Source: an uncultured Oscillospiraceae bacterium
GTDB lineage: Bacteria; Bacillota; Clostridia; Oscillospirales; Oscillospiraceae
Reading direction: 5' to 3'
Length of the DNA: 64,000 nucleotides
Assembly (NCBI GenBank): GCA_902478785.1
Contig: CABSMJ010000002.1
Span: 62,001-126,000, forward strand
Shown: positions 51,665 through 61,000 of the stretch, piece after piece
Layout of the letters: every line of letters begins with the position of its first letter
How positions within the stretch are numbered: the stretch's first letter is position 1
Position numbers and translations under genes: made by a program
The notes under the pieces: model-generated
What the model saw: only the letters and a program-made list of their open reading frames with translations
The model's database searches: none
Told to the model about the DNA's origin: nothing

Positions 51665-52387
51665 ATGGAAAAACCAGTGTATAAGCGCGTGCTGCTGAAG
51701 GTCAGCGGCGAGGCGCTGGCCGGTGAGAAGCATACCGGCTTGGATTTTGAGGTGATCGGCCAGGTCTGCGACGTCATCAAGGAGTGCGTGGCGCTTGGCG
51801 TTCAGGTAGGCCTGGTGGTAGGCGGAGGCAACTTCTGGCGTGGCGTCAAGGATGGCGGCGGCCGGATGGAGCGCACCCGGGCCGACCACATGGGCATGAT
51901 GGCCACGGTGCTCAACTGCCTGGCTGTGGCTGATGTGTTGGAGCAAAAGGGTGTGGATGTGCGGGTCCAGACCGCTATCGAGATGCGGGCCATCGCAGAG
52001 CCCTACATCCGCTCCAAGGCGATCCGCCATCTGGAAAAGGGCCGGGTGGTCATCTTCGGCTGCGGCACCGGCAACCCTTACTTCTCCACGGATACAGCGG
52101 CGGTGCTCCGGGCGGCGGAGATCAATGCGGATGTGATCTTGCTGGCCAAGAATATTGACGGCGTTTACAGCGCCGATCCTATGAAGGATCCCACTGCCGT
52201 CAAGTACGACACCATCACCTATGATGACGTGTTGGCCCAGCATCTGCAGGTGATGGACTCCACGGCCACCAGTCTATCCATGGACAACCACATTCCTGTG
52301 CTGCTGTTCGCCCTGAAGGACCCCAAAAATATTCTCCGCGCCGTGTGCGGTGAGAAGATCGGAACCATTGTGAAAGAGGAGGTTTGA
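51665..52387 (+). CDS. pyrH: UMP kinase
   Basis: PyrH phosphorylates UMP to UDP and is controlled allosterically by UTP and GTP. The ATG at 51665 (MEKPVYKRVLLKVSGEAL) gives 240 residues with GAAGGGA upstream. Amino-acid-kinase motifs are LKVSGEALAGE, VVGGGNFWRG, ADHMGMMATVLN and GTGNPYFSTDTAA. frr follows after 4 nt. It begins the pyrH-frr-uppS-cdsA-dxr-rseP-ispG run. Confidence 0.97.
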   Translation: MEKPVYKRVLLKVSGEALAGEKHTGLDFEVIGQVCDVIKECVALGVQVGLVVGGGNFWRGVKDGGGRMERTRADHMGMMATVLNCLAVADVLEQKGVDVRVQTAIEMRAIAEPYIRSKAIRHLEKGRVVIFGCGTGNPYFSTDTAAVLRAAEINADVILLAKNIDGVYSADPMKDPTAVKYDTITYDDVLAQHLQVMDSTATSLSMDNHIPVLLFALKDPKNILRAVCGEKIGTIVKEEV

Positions 52388-52391
52388 CCCT

Positions 52392-52949
52392 ATGTTGAAG
52401 GACGAATACAAAGTTTACGAGAGCAAGATGAGCAAGAGCATCGACTCCATTTCCGCAGATTTTGCCGCCGTGCGGGCCGGCCGGGCCAATGCGGCCGTGC
52501 TGGACCGGATCATGGTGGACTATTACGGCACCCCCACTCCCATCCAGCAGATCGCTTCCATTTCCTCCCCGGATCCCCGTTCTCTGGTGATCCAGCCCTG
52601 GGATTCAAGCGCGGTGAAGCTGATCGAAAAGGCCATCCAGAACTCCGATCTGGGCATCAATCCCCAGAATGACGGCCGGAGCATCCGCCTGAGCTTCCCC
52701 CAGCTGACGGAGGAGCGCCGGAAGGAGCTGGTCAAGCAGATCCACAAGTACGCGGAAAACGGCAAGGTGGCCGTCCGCAATATCCGCCGGGACGCCATGG
52801 ACAACTTCAAGAAGCAGGAGAAGAAGTCCGAGATCACTGAGGATGAGCTCAAGCAGGCGGAAAAGGACCTCCAGAAGCTGACCGACGATAGCTGCAAGAA
52901 GATCGATGAGCTGCTGGCAAAGAAGGAAAAGGAACTGATGTCCGTCTGA
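52392..52949 (+). CDS. frr: ribosome recycling factor
   Basis: RRF splits post-termination ribosomes with EF-G. The 185-residue product has the tRNA-like two-domain form with VRAGRANAAVLDRIMVDYYG near residue 27 and the long helices of domain I. AGAGGAGGT precedes the ATG. The stop codon overlaps by one base with an ATG in the uppS frame. Confidence 0.98.
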   Translation: MLKDEYKVYESKMSKSIDSISADFAAVRAGRANAAVLDRIMVDYYGTPTPIQQIASISSPDPRSLVIQPWDSSAVKLIEKAIQNSDLGINPQNDGRSIRLSFPQLTEERRKELVKQIHKYAENGKVAVRNIRRDAMDNFKKQEKKSEITEDELKQAEKDLQKLTDDSCKKIDELLAKKEKELMSV

Positions 52950-53698
52950 TGCGCGGAGATCAGAACAAAGGGGGGCAGGTGGAGCAAAGCCGCCTGCCCC
53001 GCCATATTGCTATCATCATGGACGGCAACGGGCGCTGGGCCAAGCAGCGTGGCCTGCCCCGCACTGCCGGCCATAAGGCAGGGGCGGAGACTTTCCGCCG
53101 AATCGCCACCTATTGTAAGGACCTGGGGCTGGATTACCTGACGGTGTATGCCTTCTCCACGGAGAACTGGAAGCGCTCCACGGAAGAGGTGGGCGCCATC
53201 ATGGGCCTTTTGAAGCGGTATCTCCTGGAGGCCATCGACTCCATGGAGCGGGACAACATCCGTCTGCGCTTTTTCGGAGATATGACGCCCATTGCGCCGG
53301 AGCTGCGGGCCCTGGCCCACACCACTGACGAGATCACGGACCGGCTGGACCCTGCGGATTTCCAGGCTAACATCTGCCTCAACTACGGCGGCCGGGACGA
53401 GATCCTGCGGGCCGCCCGCCGCTTTGCCGCCCAGTGCGCGGCAGGGGAGAAGAAGCCGGAGGAGCTGGACGAGAAGCTGTTCTCCTCCTATCTGGACTCC
53501 GCCGGCATCCCGGACCCGGACCTGATTATCCGGCCCAGCGGCGAGCTGCGGCTGAGCAATTTCCTGCTCTGGCAGTGCGCCTATTCTGAGTTTTACTATA
53601 CGGACACCCTATGGCCGGATTTTGACGAGGCGGAGCTGGACAAGGCCATTGCCGCCTATCAGCACCGGGACCGCCGGTTCGGCGGCGTAAAAAAGTGA
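52949..53698 (+). CDS. uppS: isoprenyl transferase (undecaprenyl diphosphate synthase)
   Basis: UppS builds the C55 lipid carrier for cell-wall synthesis by adding cis-isoprene units to farnesyl diphosphate. Motifs: HIAIIMDGNGRWAK with the catalytic Asp, YAFSTENWKR, and RPSGELRLSNFLLWQ, which is RTSGExR-type with Pro for Thr. The start may be ATG at 52949, overlapping frr by one base (249 residues), or GTG at 52979 (MEQSRLPRHIAII), which has a good AAAGGGGGG site; the latter fits the family N-terminus well. cdsA follows after about 50 nt. Confidence 0.94.
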   Translation: MRGDQNKGGQVEQSRLPRHIAIIMDGNGRWAKQRGLPRTAGHKAGAETFRRIATYCKDLGLDYLTVYAFSTENWKRSTEEVGAIMGLLKRYLLEAIDSMERDNIRLRFFGDMTPIAPELRALAHTTDEITDRLDPADFQANICLNYGGRDEILRAARRFAAQCAAGEKKPEELDEKLFSSYLDSAGIPDPDLIIRPSGELRLSNFLLWQCAYSEFYYTDTLWPDFDEAELDKAIAAYQHRDRRFGGVKK

Positions 53699-53749
53699 GC
53701 GGAGACGCCACACAAAGAGAAAAACCTTGACAGATAGAGGATGAATCAT

Positions 53750-54679
53750 ATGTTCAAACGAGTGATGGTGGCCGTGGTGGGCATCCCCTTTTTGCTGCTG
53801 GTGCTGATTTGGGCACCGGAGTGGTGCACCTTGGTGCTGGTGGCTGGTATGTGTGCCATCGGTGCCTGGGAGCTGATGCACGCCGTGCGGGGAGAGAGGG
53901 GAGCGTCCTTGGCCAATCCCATGGTGTGGGCGCCTGTGCTCATGGCGCTGCTGGTCCCGGTAAGGCTGTGGGGGATCCACAGCCGGGGGGAGCTGCTGCT
54001 GTTCTATCTGGAAAATCCCTCAGAGGGGATGCTGGAAAATATCCCGGCCGTCAGCCAGGTGGGCATGGATGCCATGGTTCGTCAGTTTGCGGAACTGGGA
54101 CTGTATGTGCTGGTGTTTTTGCTGGTGCTGTTCGTTTGCGCCATCCTGGCCTACGGCAAGGAAAAGGCGGTGCCCTTCGGAGATCTGACAGCCGCTGTGT
54201 TTGCCGGATTGGTCTTTCCGCTGATGCTCTCCTGCCTGCTGCTGCTGCGGCTGGAGGAGAACGGACAGGCGCTGGTGTTTGTGCCCTTGTGCATCTCCTT
54301 TGGCAGCGACACCTTCGCCCTCTTTGCCGGGATGCTGTTCGGAAAGCACAAGCTGACCCCGGTCAGCCCCAAGAAGACCGTGGAGGGCGCCGTGGGCGGA
54401 CTGCTGGGCGGCGTCATTGGCATGCTCCTGTTCAAGCTGATCTCCCAGGCGGCGCTGGACAGGGTGCTGGTGGGATGGACCGGCGTTCTGGTCTTTGGCT
54501 TGCTGGGCAGTGTGGCAGGCCAGATCGGCGATTTGAGCTTCTCCGTCATCAAGCGGGAGTTCGGCGTCAAGGACTACGGACATCTGCTGCCGGGCCACGG
54601 CGGTATCCTGGATCGGTTTGACAGTGTCACCTTCGTGGCGCCCCTGGTCTGGCTGGCCATGACGCTTTTTCGTCTGTAA
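53750..54679 (+). CDS. cdsA: phosphatidate cytidylyltransferase
   Basis: CdsA makes CDP-diacylglycerol from phosphatidate and CTP. The 309-residue integral membrane protein starts at ATG 53750 (MFKRVMVAVVGIPF); an in-frame ATG three codons earlier has the AGAGG site too close to it. It has about eight hydrophobic segments and the signature SFSVIKREFGVKDYGHLLPG, followed by HGGILDRFDS, with its metal-binding Asp. It is in the standard uppS-cdsA-dxr order. Confidence 0.96.
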   Translation: MFKRVMVAVVGIPFLLLVLIWAPEWCTLVLVAGMCAIGAWELMHAVRGERGASLANPMVWAPVLMALLVPVRLWGIHSRGELLLFYLENPSEGMLENIPAVSQVGMDAMVRQFAELGLYVLVFLLVLFVCAILAYGKEKAVPFGDLTAAVFAGLVFPLMLSCLLLLRLEENGQALVFVPLCISFGSDTFALFAGMLFGKHKLTPVSPKKTVEGAVGGLLGGVIGMLLFKLISQAALDRVLVGWTGVLVFGLLGSVAGQIGDLSFSVIKREFGVKDYGHLLPGHGGILDRFDSVTFVAPLVWLAMTLFRL

Positions 54680-54716
54680 TCAGGTTATTTTCAGCTTTGA
54701 GGAATAGAATAGCCTT

Positions 54717-55871
54717 ATGAGTAAGAGAATTTCTGTTTTGGGATCCACCGGTTCCATCGGCCGGCAAACCCTGGATGTGGCCCAGGAGATGGGACTTCAG
54801 GTGGAGGCTCTGACTGCCTATCGCAGTGTGGACCTTCTGGAGGAACAGACCCGGCAGTTCCGTCCCCGGCTGGTGGCGGTATATGACCCGGAGGCCGCAG
54901 AAGAATTTCGGCAGCGGGTGAAAGATCTGCCGGTGCGGGTGCTCTCCGGCCCGGAGGGCCTTATGGCGGCAGCCACGCTGGCCCAGGCGGACACTGTGGT
55001 CACCGCTGTGGTGGGCATGGTGGGCCTGCGGCCTACCCTGGCCGCCATTGAGGTGGGCAAACGCATCGCCCTGGCCAATAAGGAGACCCTGGTCTGCGCC
55101 GGAGAACTGGTGATGGAGGCGGCACAGCGGCACCGGGCCCAGATCGTTCCGGTGGACAGTGAGCACTCCGCCATTTTTCAGTGCCTCCAGGGCTGTAGTG
55201 ACCGCCGGGAGATCCGGCGCCTTGTCCTGACCTGCTCCGGCGGCCCCTTTTTTGGAAGGAAAAAGACTGATTTGCAGTCGGTGACAAGGAAAGACGCCTT
55301 ACAGCATCCCAACTGGAAAATGGGCGCCAAGATCACCGTGGACTGTGCCACTTTGATGAATAAGGGCCTGGAGGTCATTGAGGCCATGCGGCTCTATCAC
55401 CTGCCTTTGGAGCAGGTGGAGGTGGTCATCCATCGCCAGAGCGTGATCCACTCTCTGGTGGAGTTCCGGGATGGAGCCCTGCTGGCCCAGTTGGGCACGC
55501 CGGATATGCGTCTGCCCATCCGCTATGCCCTCACCTGGCCCCGCCGGGCGGAGAGCCCTCTGGAGCCGCTGGATCTGCTGCACTGTCCGCCGCTGACCTT
55601 TGCCCAGCCGGACCGGGAGGCGTTTCCCTGTCTTGCGTTGGCGGAGGAGGCTGCCCGGGAGGGCGGCACTGCCTGCGCGGTGCTCAACGGCGCCAACGAG
55701 GCGGCGGTGGCCCTGTTTTTGCAGGATCAGATCGGCTTTTTGGAGATCCCGCAGCTGGTGGCTGCCGCTAGAGCAGCGGTGCCTGTGAAGCAGAATCCAG
55801 TCTTAGAGGACATTCTGGAGGCGGATCGCCTGGCCCGGGAGGCCGTACGTATCAAACATCTCGAGAGGTAA
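54717..55871 (+). CDS. dxr: 1-deoxy-D-xylulose 5-phosphate reductoisomerase
   Basis: Dxr converts DXP to MEP, the committed step of the non-mevalonate isoprenoid route. The 384-residue product has NADPH-binding GSTGSIGRQTLDV at residues 8-20, LANKETLVCAGELV, the flexible catalytic region VPVDSEHSAIFQCLQG and MNKGLEVIEAM. It lies 37 nt after cdsA with a weak GAGGAA site. rseP follows 4 nt later. With ispG two genes on, it supplies two MEP-pathway steps in one operon. Confidence 0.97.
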   Translation: MSKRISVLGSTGSIGRQTLDVAQEMGLQVEALTAYRSVDLLEEQTRQFRPRLVAVYDPEAAEEFRQRVKDLPVRVLSGPEGLMAAATLAQADTVVTAVVGMVGLRPTLAAIEVGKRIALANKETLVCAGELVMEAAQRHRAQIVPVDSEHSAIFQCLQGCSDRREIRRLVLTCSGGPFFGRKKTDLQSVTRKDALQHPNWKMGAKITVDCATLMNKGLEVIEAMRLYHLPLEQVEVVIHRQSVIHSLVEFRDGALLAQLGTPDMRLPIRYALTWPRRAESPLEPLDLLHCPPLTFAQPDREAFPCLALAEEAAREGGTACAVLNGANEAAVALFLQDQIGFLEIPQLVAAARAAVPVKQNPVLEDILEADRLAREAVRIKHLER

Positions 55872-55875
55872 TAGC

Positions 55876-56934
55876 ATGGTCTATATCATCGCGGCAATTT
55901 TCATCTTCGGCGTGCTCATCGCAGTTCACGAGCTGGGACATTTCCTGGCGGCAAAGGCCTGCGGCGTGCGGGTCAATGAGTTTTCCATCGGCATGGGTCC
56001 GGCGCTCTTTCACCGGCAAAAGGGGGAGACGGAGTACGCCATCCGCATTCTGCCCATCGGTGGCTACTGCGCCATGGACGGCGAGGATGAGGAGTCTGAC
56101 GACCCCCGTTCTCTGACCAAGCAGAGCTTATGGAAAAAGTTGCTGATTTTTGCCGCCGGCGCATTGATGAATTTTCTGGCCGGCTTTTTGCTGATTCTAA
56201 TTTTGTACAGCGGTACCTCCACCTTCAGCACCACCCAGGTGGCCGGTTTTGCCCCGGAGTTTGACCAGACGGCCAGCGCGCTGCAGACCGGAGATGTGCT
56301 CTGGTCCATCAACGGGGAGCGGGTCTACCTCTTCAGCGACATCGATCTGCTGCTGAACCTGGGCGGCGGCCAGGAAGCTGAGCTGGTGGTGGTGCGGGAC
56401 GGAGAGAAGGTGGACCTGGGGAAGGTCTCCCTGCCCTATCAGACCTACACCGGCACCAATGGCCAGGCCTACAACGGCTACGGCATCTATGTGGTGGGCG
56501 AGTCCTCCAATGTGCTGCGGGTGGTGAAGTACAGCTGGCTCAATGCCGTGGACTTCGTGCGCCTGGTGCGGTTGAGTTTGCAGATGCTGCTCACCGGCGG
56601 AGCCTCCATCCAGGACCTGAGCGGTCCCGTGGGCATTGTCTCCACCATCACCCAGGTGGGCAAGGAGTCGGAGACTGTGGCCATCGCGGTGCAGAACATC
56701 GTGTACTTTGCCGCCCTCATCGCCGTGAACCTGGCGGTGATGAATCTGCTGCCCCTGCCGGCACTGGACGGCGGCAAGATATTCTTTTTGCTGCTGGACG
56801 CTGTCACCCTGGCACTGTTCAAGCGAAAGATCCCGGATAAATATGAAAACTATGTCCACACCGCCGGCTTTTTGCTGCTGATGGGCCTGATGCTGGTGGT
56901 GACCTTTACGGATATCTCCAAACTGATTCGATAA
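55876..56934 (+). CDS. rseP: RIP site-2 zinc metalloprotease RseP
   Basis: RseP-type proteases cut membrane-spanning anti-sigma factors and signal-peptide remnants inside the membrane. The 352-residue protein has HELGH at residues 18-22, a PDZ domain in the middle (about 115-190) and the second zinc-ligand motif NLLPLPALDGGKI near residue 290. About four membrane segments are seen. Strong GAGAGGT precedes the ATG. It is in the canonical place after dxr. It is a candidate for releasing membrane-tethered regulators such as the XRE protein nearby; that link is speculative. Confidence 0.96.
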   Translation: MVYIIAAIFIFGVLIAVHELGHFLAAKACGVRVNEFSIGMGPALFHRQKGETEYAIRILPIGGYCAMDGEDEESDDPRSLTKQSLWKKLLIFAAGALMNFLAGFLLILILYSGTSTFSTTQVAGFAPEFDQTASALQTGDVLWSINGERVYLFSDIDLLLNLGGGQEAELVVVRDGEKVDLGKVSLPYQTYTGTNGQAYNGYGIYVVGESSNVLRVVKYSWLNAVDFVRLVRLSLQMLLTGGASIQDLSGPVGIVSTITQVGKESETVAIAVQNIVYFAALIAVNLAVMNLLPLPALDGGKIFFLLLDAVTLALFKRKIPDKYENYVHTAGFLLLMGLMLVVTFTDISKLIR

Positions 56935-56943
56935 GGTGAGAGC

Positions 56944-57981
56944 ATGACAAGACAGATCCTTGTGGGCGGAGTGCCTGTGGGCGGCGGTGCCCCGGTGACC
57001 ATCCAGTCCATGTGCAACACAAAGACCGACGATGTGGAAGCCACCGTAGCCCAGATCCTCCAGCTGGAGGAGGCCGGGTGCGAGATCGTCCGGGTGGCCA
57101 TTCCGGACCAGGCAGCCGCCGACGCGGTGGGCGCCATCAAGGAGCGCATCCACATCCCCCTGGTGGCAGACATTCATTTCAACTACCGCTATGCTCTGCG
57201 CTGTGCGGAGCAGGGCATCGACGCCATCCGCATCAACCCCGGCAACATCGGCGGGGAGGAGAAGGTGAAGGCAGTGGCTCAGGCCTGCGCAGCCCGGCAC
57301 ATCCCCATCCGCATCGGCGTCAACGGCGGCTCTTTGGAAAAGAACCTGCGGGCCAAGTATGGCGGCGTCACCGCCGAGGCACTGGTGGAGAGCGCCTTGG
57401 GCCACGCGGCGCTGCTGGAAAAGCACGGGTTTTACGACATCTGCTTTTCCGTCAAAAGCTCCGACGTGCCCACCACCATGGCTGCCTATCGGCTGCTCCA
57501 TGAGCGGTCAGAGTATCCGCTGCATCTGGGCGTCACAGAGGCGGGAACCCCCTCTATGGGCCTGGTAAAGTCCGCCATGGGCATCGGCGGGCTGTTGTGT
57601 ATGGGCATCGGTGACACCATCCGGGTGACCCTCACCGCTGACCCGGTGGAGGAGATCTACGCAGCCAAGAAGATCCTGAAGGCTGCCGGGGTGCGCAAGG
57701 GCGGCGTGAACCTCATCGCCTGTCCCACCTGCGGCCGGACGCGAATCGACCTGATTCCCATGGCCGAGGAGGTGGAGCGCCGGCTCTCCGGCTGCACCAA
57801 GGACATCACCCTGGCGGTGATGGGCTGCGCAGTCAACGGACCCGGCGAGGCCTCCGCCGCCGATATCGGCATTGCCGGAGGCAACGGCGAGGGACTGCTG
57901 TTCCGGCGGGGCGAGATTTTGTATAAGGTGCCCCAGGAGCGTCTGGTGGATGCTCTGATGGAGGAGATCGAAAAGCTGTAA
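56944..57981 (+). CDS. ispG: 4-hydroxy-3-methylbut-2-en-1-yl diphosphate synthase
   Basis: IspG reduces MEcPP to HMBPP, the next-to-last MEP-pathway step, using a 4Fe-4S cluster. The 345-residue form is the short bacterial type. The N-terminal TIM barrel opens with ILVGGVPVGGGAPVTIQSM. Cluster cysteines lie near 260 and 263 (CPTCGRTR) and 295 (MGCAVNGPGEA), with the Glu ligand in the latter. Its stop codon lies inside a perfect inverted repeat. In B. subtilis proS occupies this position; here the order is rseP-ispG-polC. Confidence 0.97.
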   Translation: MTRQILVGGVPVGGGAPVTIQSMCNTKTDDVEATVAQILQLEEAGCEIVRVAIPDQAAADAVGAIKERIHIPLVADIHFNYRYALRCAEQGIDAIRINPGNIGGEEKVKAVAQACAARHIPIRIGVNGGSLEKNLRAKYGGVTAEALVESALGHAALLEKHGFYDICFSVKSSDVPTTMAAYRLLHERSEYPLHLGVTEAGTPSMGLVKSAMGIGGLLCMGIGDTIRVTLTADPVEEIYAAKKILKAAGVRKGGVNLIACPTCGRTRIDLIPMAEEVERRLSGCTKDITLAVMGCAVNGPGEASAADIGIAGGNGEGLLFRRGEILYKVPQERLVDALMEEIEKL

Positions 57982-58005
57982 GGTGATTTCACCTTACAGC
58001 TTTTC
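57970..58005 (+). terminator. perfect 17-bp inverted repeat spanning the ispG stop codon
   Basis: Bases 57970-57986 pair perfectly with 57989-58005 around a 2-nt loop, and the ispG TAA (57979-57981) lies in the left arm. The right arm ends TTTTC, so the structure can act as an intrinsic terminator between ispG and polC. The repeat ends about 10 nt before the polC ribosome site. Confidence 0.75.
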
Positions 58006-58025
58006 TGGAGAGGCAAGGAGGATAT

Positions 58026-61000
58026 ATGGCACAGAAGATACCGTTTTTTGATATGTTTGCCGACCTGATGCCGCCCCGGGAGCTGAAGCTGCGGCTGATG
58101 GGGTCCTATCTGGGCGGCGCCCGCATGGACCGGCAGCTGCGGACCATGGAGCTGCAGTTGGTGACGGGGGAGGAGCTGTCCGGCGGCGAGGTCTCGTCGC
58201 TGGAGCAGATGATCGCCAGGGTCTATGGTCTCTCCCAGGTACATATCGCTGCCAAATTCCAGCCTCCGGCGCCCCGTCCCTCCTCCGGCGGCGGAGGGGG
58301 CAGCGAGAAGGCCAAAAAGGGAAGCGTACCTTCCGCTGTGCTGCTGGGCAGCGTCATCAAGGGAAAGCCCATCTCCATGCAGGGGCTCAACCCCAAGATG
58401 GGCACTGTGACCATCTCCGGCAAGGTGTTCTTTGCCGACTGCCACGAGACCCGGCGGCCCGGCGTATGGAATCTGTCCTTTGACATGACGGACTATGAGG
58501 GCTCCGTCACCGTCCGCAAGATGCTGCGGGACAAGGAGGTGGAGCAGCTCAAGGACGCCATCCAGCCGGGAATGTGGCTGACGGTGCAGGGAAAGATGGA
58601 GCTGACCTACGACGGCAAGGACATCCAGATGAACCCCTACTGCATCAACGTGATCTCCCACGCAGAGCGGGAGGACACGGCGCCGCAGAAGCGGGTGGAG
58701 CTGCACCTGCACACCAAGATGAGCAATATGGACGCCCTGACCGATACGGGTGAGGTGGTGAAGGAGGCCATCCGCTGGGGCCATCCCGCTATCGCCATCA
58801 CCGACCATGGTGTGGTCCAGTCCTTCCCGGACGCCGCCAAGGCCGCCGGGGGAAAGATCAAGATCATCTACGGCGTGGAGGGGTATTTCATCAACAATCT
58901 GGATGACCGGGTGGCCATTCACGGCACCAAGGACGCCTCCTTTGACGACGAGTTCGTCTGCTTTGATATCGAGACCACGGGACTGAAGGTGGACCGGGAG
59001 GCCATCACGGAGATCGGTGCGGTGGTGCTGAAAAACGGCGAGGTCACCGACCGATTCCAGACCTTCGTCAACCCCAAGCGCAAGTTGACGCCGGAGATCA
59101 TCGGCCTCACCGGCATCACCGATGAGATGCTCAAGGACGCTCCGGAGCTGAAGGAGGCCCTGACGGCCTTTTTGGACTTTGTGGACGGCCGGCCTCTGGC
59201 TGCCCACAATGCGGAGTTCGACATCGGCTTTATTCGGGCCGGCTGCCGGCAGGTGGGACTGCCCTTTGAGCCCACCTACGTGGACTCCCTGATCCTGGCC
59301 CAGAACCTGCTGCCGGAGCTGGGCAAATACAAGCTGGACATTGTGGCGGAGCATCTGGACTTGCCTGCCTTCAACCACCACCGGGCCAGCGATGATGCCG
59401 CCACGGTGGCTTATATGCTCATCCCCTTCTGGAAGATGCTGCGGGAGCGGGGCCTGGAGCGCATCCAGCAGGTCAACGCCGAGATGACCAAGCTGCGGCC
59501 CCTGGGCAGCAAGAGCCATCGTTTCCCCAAGCACATCATCCTGCTGGCCAAGAACAAGATGGGCCTGAAGAACCTCTATCAGATGGTCTCCGAGTCCAAC
59601 CTCAAGCACTTCAAGCGGGTGCCCGTCATCCCCAAGAGTCTGCTCAATCAGCACCGGGAGGGCATCATCGTGGGCTCGGCCTGTGAGGCAGGGGAGCTGT
59701 TCCGGGCTGTGACAGACCACAAGGACTGGTCAGAGCTCAAGCGCATCGCCTCCTATTACGACTACCTGGAGATCCAGCCTCTGTGCAACAATATGTTCAT
59801 GCTCCGCAACGGGGACGTGCAGTCGGTGGAGGACCTGAAGGAGTTCAACCGCATCATCGTCCGCCTGGGCGAGGAGCTGGGCAAGCCGGTGTGTGCCACC
59901 GGCGACGTCCACTTCCGGGAGCCGGAGGACGAGGTGTACCGCCACATCCTGCTGGCCTCCAAGAAGTTCCCCGATGCCAACGAGTCGCTGCCTATCTACT
60001 TCAAGACCACCGACGAGATGCTGAAGGAGTTTTCCTATCTGGGGGAGGAGAAGGCCCTGGAGGTGGTGGTGACCAATCCCCAGGCCATCGCCGACCAAGT
60101 GGAGGAGATTGAACTGCTGCCCAAGGGCAAGCTGTTCCCGCCCCGGCTTGAAAATTCCGAGGAGGACCTGAATCGGCTGGTGTGGGACAAGGTCCACGCC
60201 CTCTATGGTGAGGACCCGCCTCAGCTGATCGTGGACCGTCTGAACGTGGAGCTGGGCGGCATTCTGGGCAAGTACGACGTGGTGTATATGTCTGCCCAGA
60301 AGCTGGTGCAGCGGAGTTTGGAGAACGGCTATCTGGTGGGCTCCCGTGGCTCTGTGGGCTCCTCTCTGGTTGCCTATATGTCCGGCATCACGGAGGTCAA
60401 CTCCCTGCCGCCCCACTATCGCTGCCCCAAGTGCAAGAATTCTGAGTTCATCACCGACGGCTCCTACGGCTGCGGCGCGGATATGCCGGACAAGATCTGC
60501 CCGGTGTGCGGCACCAAGTACGTCAAGGACGGCTTTGACATCCCCTTTGAGACCTTCCTGGGCTTCGGCGGCGGCAAGGTGCCTGATATCGATCTGAACT
60601 TCTCCGGCGAATACCAAGCCAAGGCCCATCGCCACGCCATTGAGATGTTCGGTGAGACCCAGGTGTTCCGAGCCGGCACCATCGGCACCCTGGCGGAAAA
60701 GACCGCCTATGGCTTCGTAAAGAAGTACCTGGAGGAAAACGGCATCACCGCCGGCCGGGCGGAGGAGAACCGCCTGACTCTGGGCTGCGTAGGCACCCGG
60801 CGGACCACCGGCCAGCACCCCGGCGGACTGGTGGTGGTGCCGGACGATCTGGACATCGAGGATTTCTGCCCTGTTCAGCACCCGGCGGACGACCCCAACA
60901 GCGACACCGTCACCACTCATTTTGAATACCACTGCATGGAGGACAACCTGCTGAAGCTGGACATGCTGGGACACGATGACCCCACCATGGTGCGTATGAT

